Origin: Gymnogyps californianus
Lineage: Eukaryota > Chordata > Aves > Accipitriformes > Cathartidae
Reading direction: 5' to 3'
Assembly: GCF_018139145.2 (NCBI RefSeq)
Contig: NC_059477.1
Span: 14,495,522-14,559,521 of the forward strand
DNA: 64,000 bases
Shown: positions 63,101-64,000 of the stretch, in pieces
How the letters are laid out: the number at the start of each line of letters is the position of its first letter
How positions within the stretch are numbered: the stretch's first letter is position 1
The notes under the pieces: model-generated
What the model saw: the letters and a program-made list of their open reading frames with translations, nothing else
What the model was told of the DNA's origin: nothing
Databases searched by the model: none
Translations under genes and position numbers: made by a program

Positions 63101-64000
63101 AGAGAGGGGATTTATTTCCAAGGAAATTGTGCCCAGAAGGCACAGGGCAGCCCAGAGAGTCAATCCTCCTTTCTCAGCCTCTCTCCCCATGCCCCCCAGC
63201 CCAAAAGCTGCCAGGATGGGGGGGGTGCTCTTTTGATTAAGCCGCCACGGGGGCACTCGCCAGCTCTGGGGTCATCACCTGCTTTTATGGAAAAGTTAAG
63301 CGTTATTGGGAAATAAAGAAGGAAAGTGCTAGATGATTATCGGGGAGGAAAAAAGGTTACAGTAAAAAAAAGGAATTAAGAGAAAAATAACAAGTTGACC
63401 ATTATTAGGGAGGGATGCAAAGAGATAAGGGGGGTGGGGAACAAACGTCTAGTACAGTATATTAGACTTCGGTGTGGATGTAAGTATAAAATGCTCCACA
63501 AGTCCTGTAATTGAGAAAATCCATCAAATGTCCTGACAGCTGTTCCAGCATTTCCAGAAGCGATAAAACTTGAATTTATTTCACTTCTGGAAAGGGGGCA
63601 GTATCACCTTCTGGCGGCTTTAATGAAATGCCATAAAATTCGAGGAAAAACTGTGCTGTAAAGTAATAAAAAAGGGCAGTCAGCAGTGGGTTGTTTGCTG
63701 AAACACTGTCAGAGGGGACACGGTGGGGTGGACCTGCTCCCGATGGTCACGGCACCCAACCCATGAACCCTGGGGGAATGCTTTGTGCCCCGGCCCTGCT
63801 CCCCGCAGCCGGCGTGCCTGCAAGCGGCCAGAGGGGAGCTGAGCATGGCTGGGGCTTGGCCCTGGCCGGGAGGCACAGAGGTCGTGGAATAACCAGCACA
63901 TGCCAAGGCTCAGGCAGGGCTGCAGAGGACCTGGGAGAGGCTTGTGCAGCTTCCACCCACTGCCGGCCCGTCCTGGCACCTGGGCCAGCTCAGAGCAGAG
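57140..64000. other. Upstream intergenic region, possible enhancers, no gene
   Basis: No convincing exon was seen. A CA/TG-rich simple repeat lies near 60969-61006. AT-rich, non-repetitive blocks at 61690-62010 and 63290-63680 stand out from GC-richer surroundings. In the second, GATA words (63336-63341, 63423-63430, 63561-63568) and a CAGCTG E-box (63537-63542) are clustered. ORFs of up to 150 codons (58556-59008 minus) have no recognisable features. Confidence 0.5.

Overview
The window is vertebrate nuclear DNA, almost certainly from a bird. It holds one protein-coding gene, CREB1 (cAMP-responsive element-binding protein 1), on the minus strand. A degraded CR1 3' tail with the ATTCTATGATTCT signature and an avian-type endogenous retrovirus LTR support a bird. 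The LTR repertoire and intron sizes fit a neoavian species, but I cannot name it.

Layout from right to left, following transcription. Positions 45681-64000 are upstream intergenic DNA with no convincing gene; they contain a 52-bp inverted repeat spanning 912 bp (49905-50816), one LTR of about 1.05 kb (56084-57139) and a few AT-rich, motif-dense stretches that could be conserved enhancers. Positions 44280-45680 form the CpG island promoter. It contains non-coding exon 1 (44977 to about 45139) with CRE half-sites and, just upstream, about eleven copies of a 16-bp motif. Intron 1 is 19.8 kb. Coding exons 2-8 lie at 25188-25067, 21585-21439, 19440-19340, 16472-16330, 14879-14697, 13266-13116 and 10102-9958. 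They sum to 984 nt, that is 327 residues plus a stop, exactly the length of the delta-CREB isoform. The 3' UTR runs leftward from 9957 for probably more than 6 kb, with a plausible end near 3590. Positions 1-3589 show no recognisable gene. In mammals METTL21A lies convergently downstream of CREB1, but none of its exons is visible here.

The encoded protein has the full CREB plan: glutamine-rich Q1 domain, kinase-inducible domain with the RRPS phosphorylation site (Ser119, equivalent to Ser133 of the 341-residue form), Q2 domain and a C-terminal basic leucine zipper. Points worth a second look are a GC-AG intron that splits the basic region, a perfect palindromic CRE sitting on the predicted branch point of intron 6, two identical CRE half-sites 21 bp apart in exon 1, the 16-bp promoter repeat family, the apparent lack of the 14-residue alpha exon, and the inverted repeat upstream. 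I did not find an undescribed multi-gene system; the novelty here is regulatory and structural.
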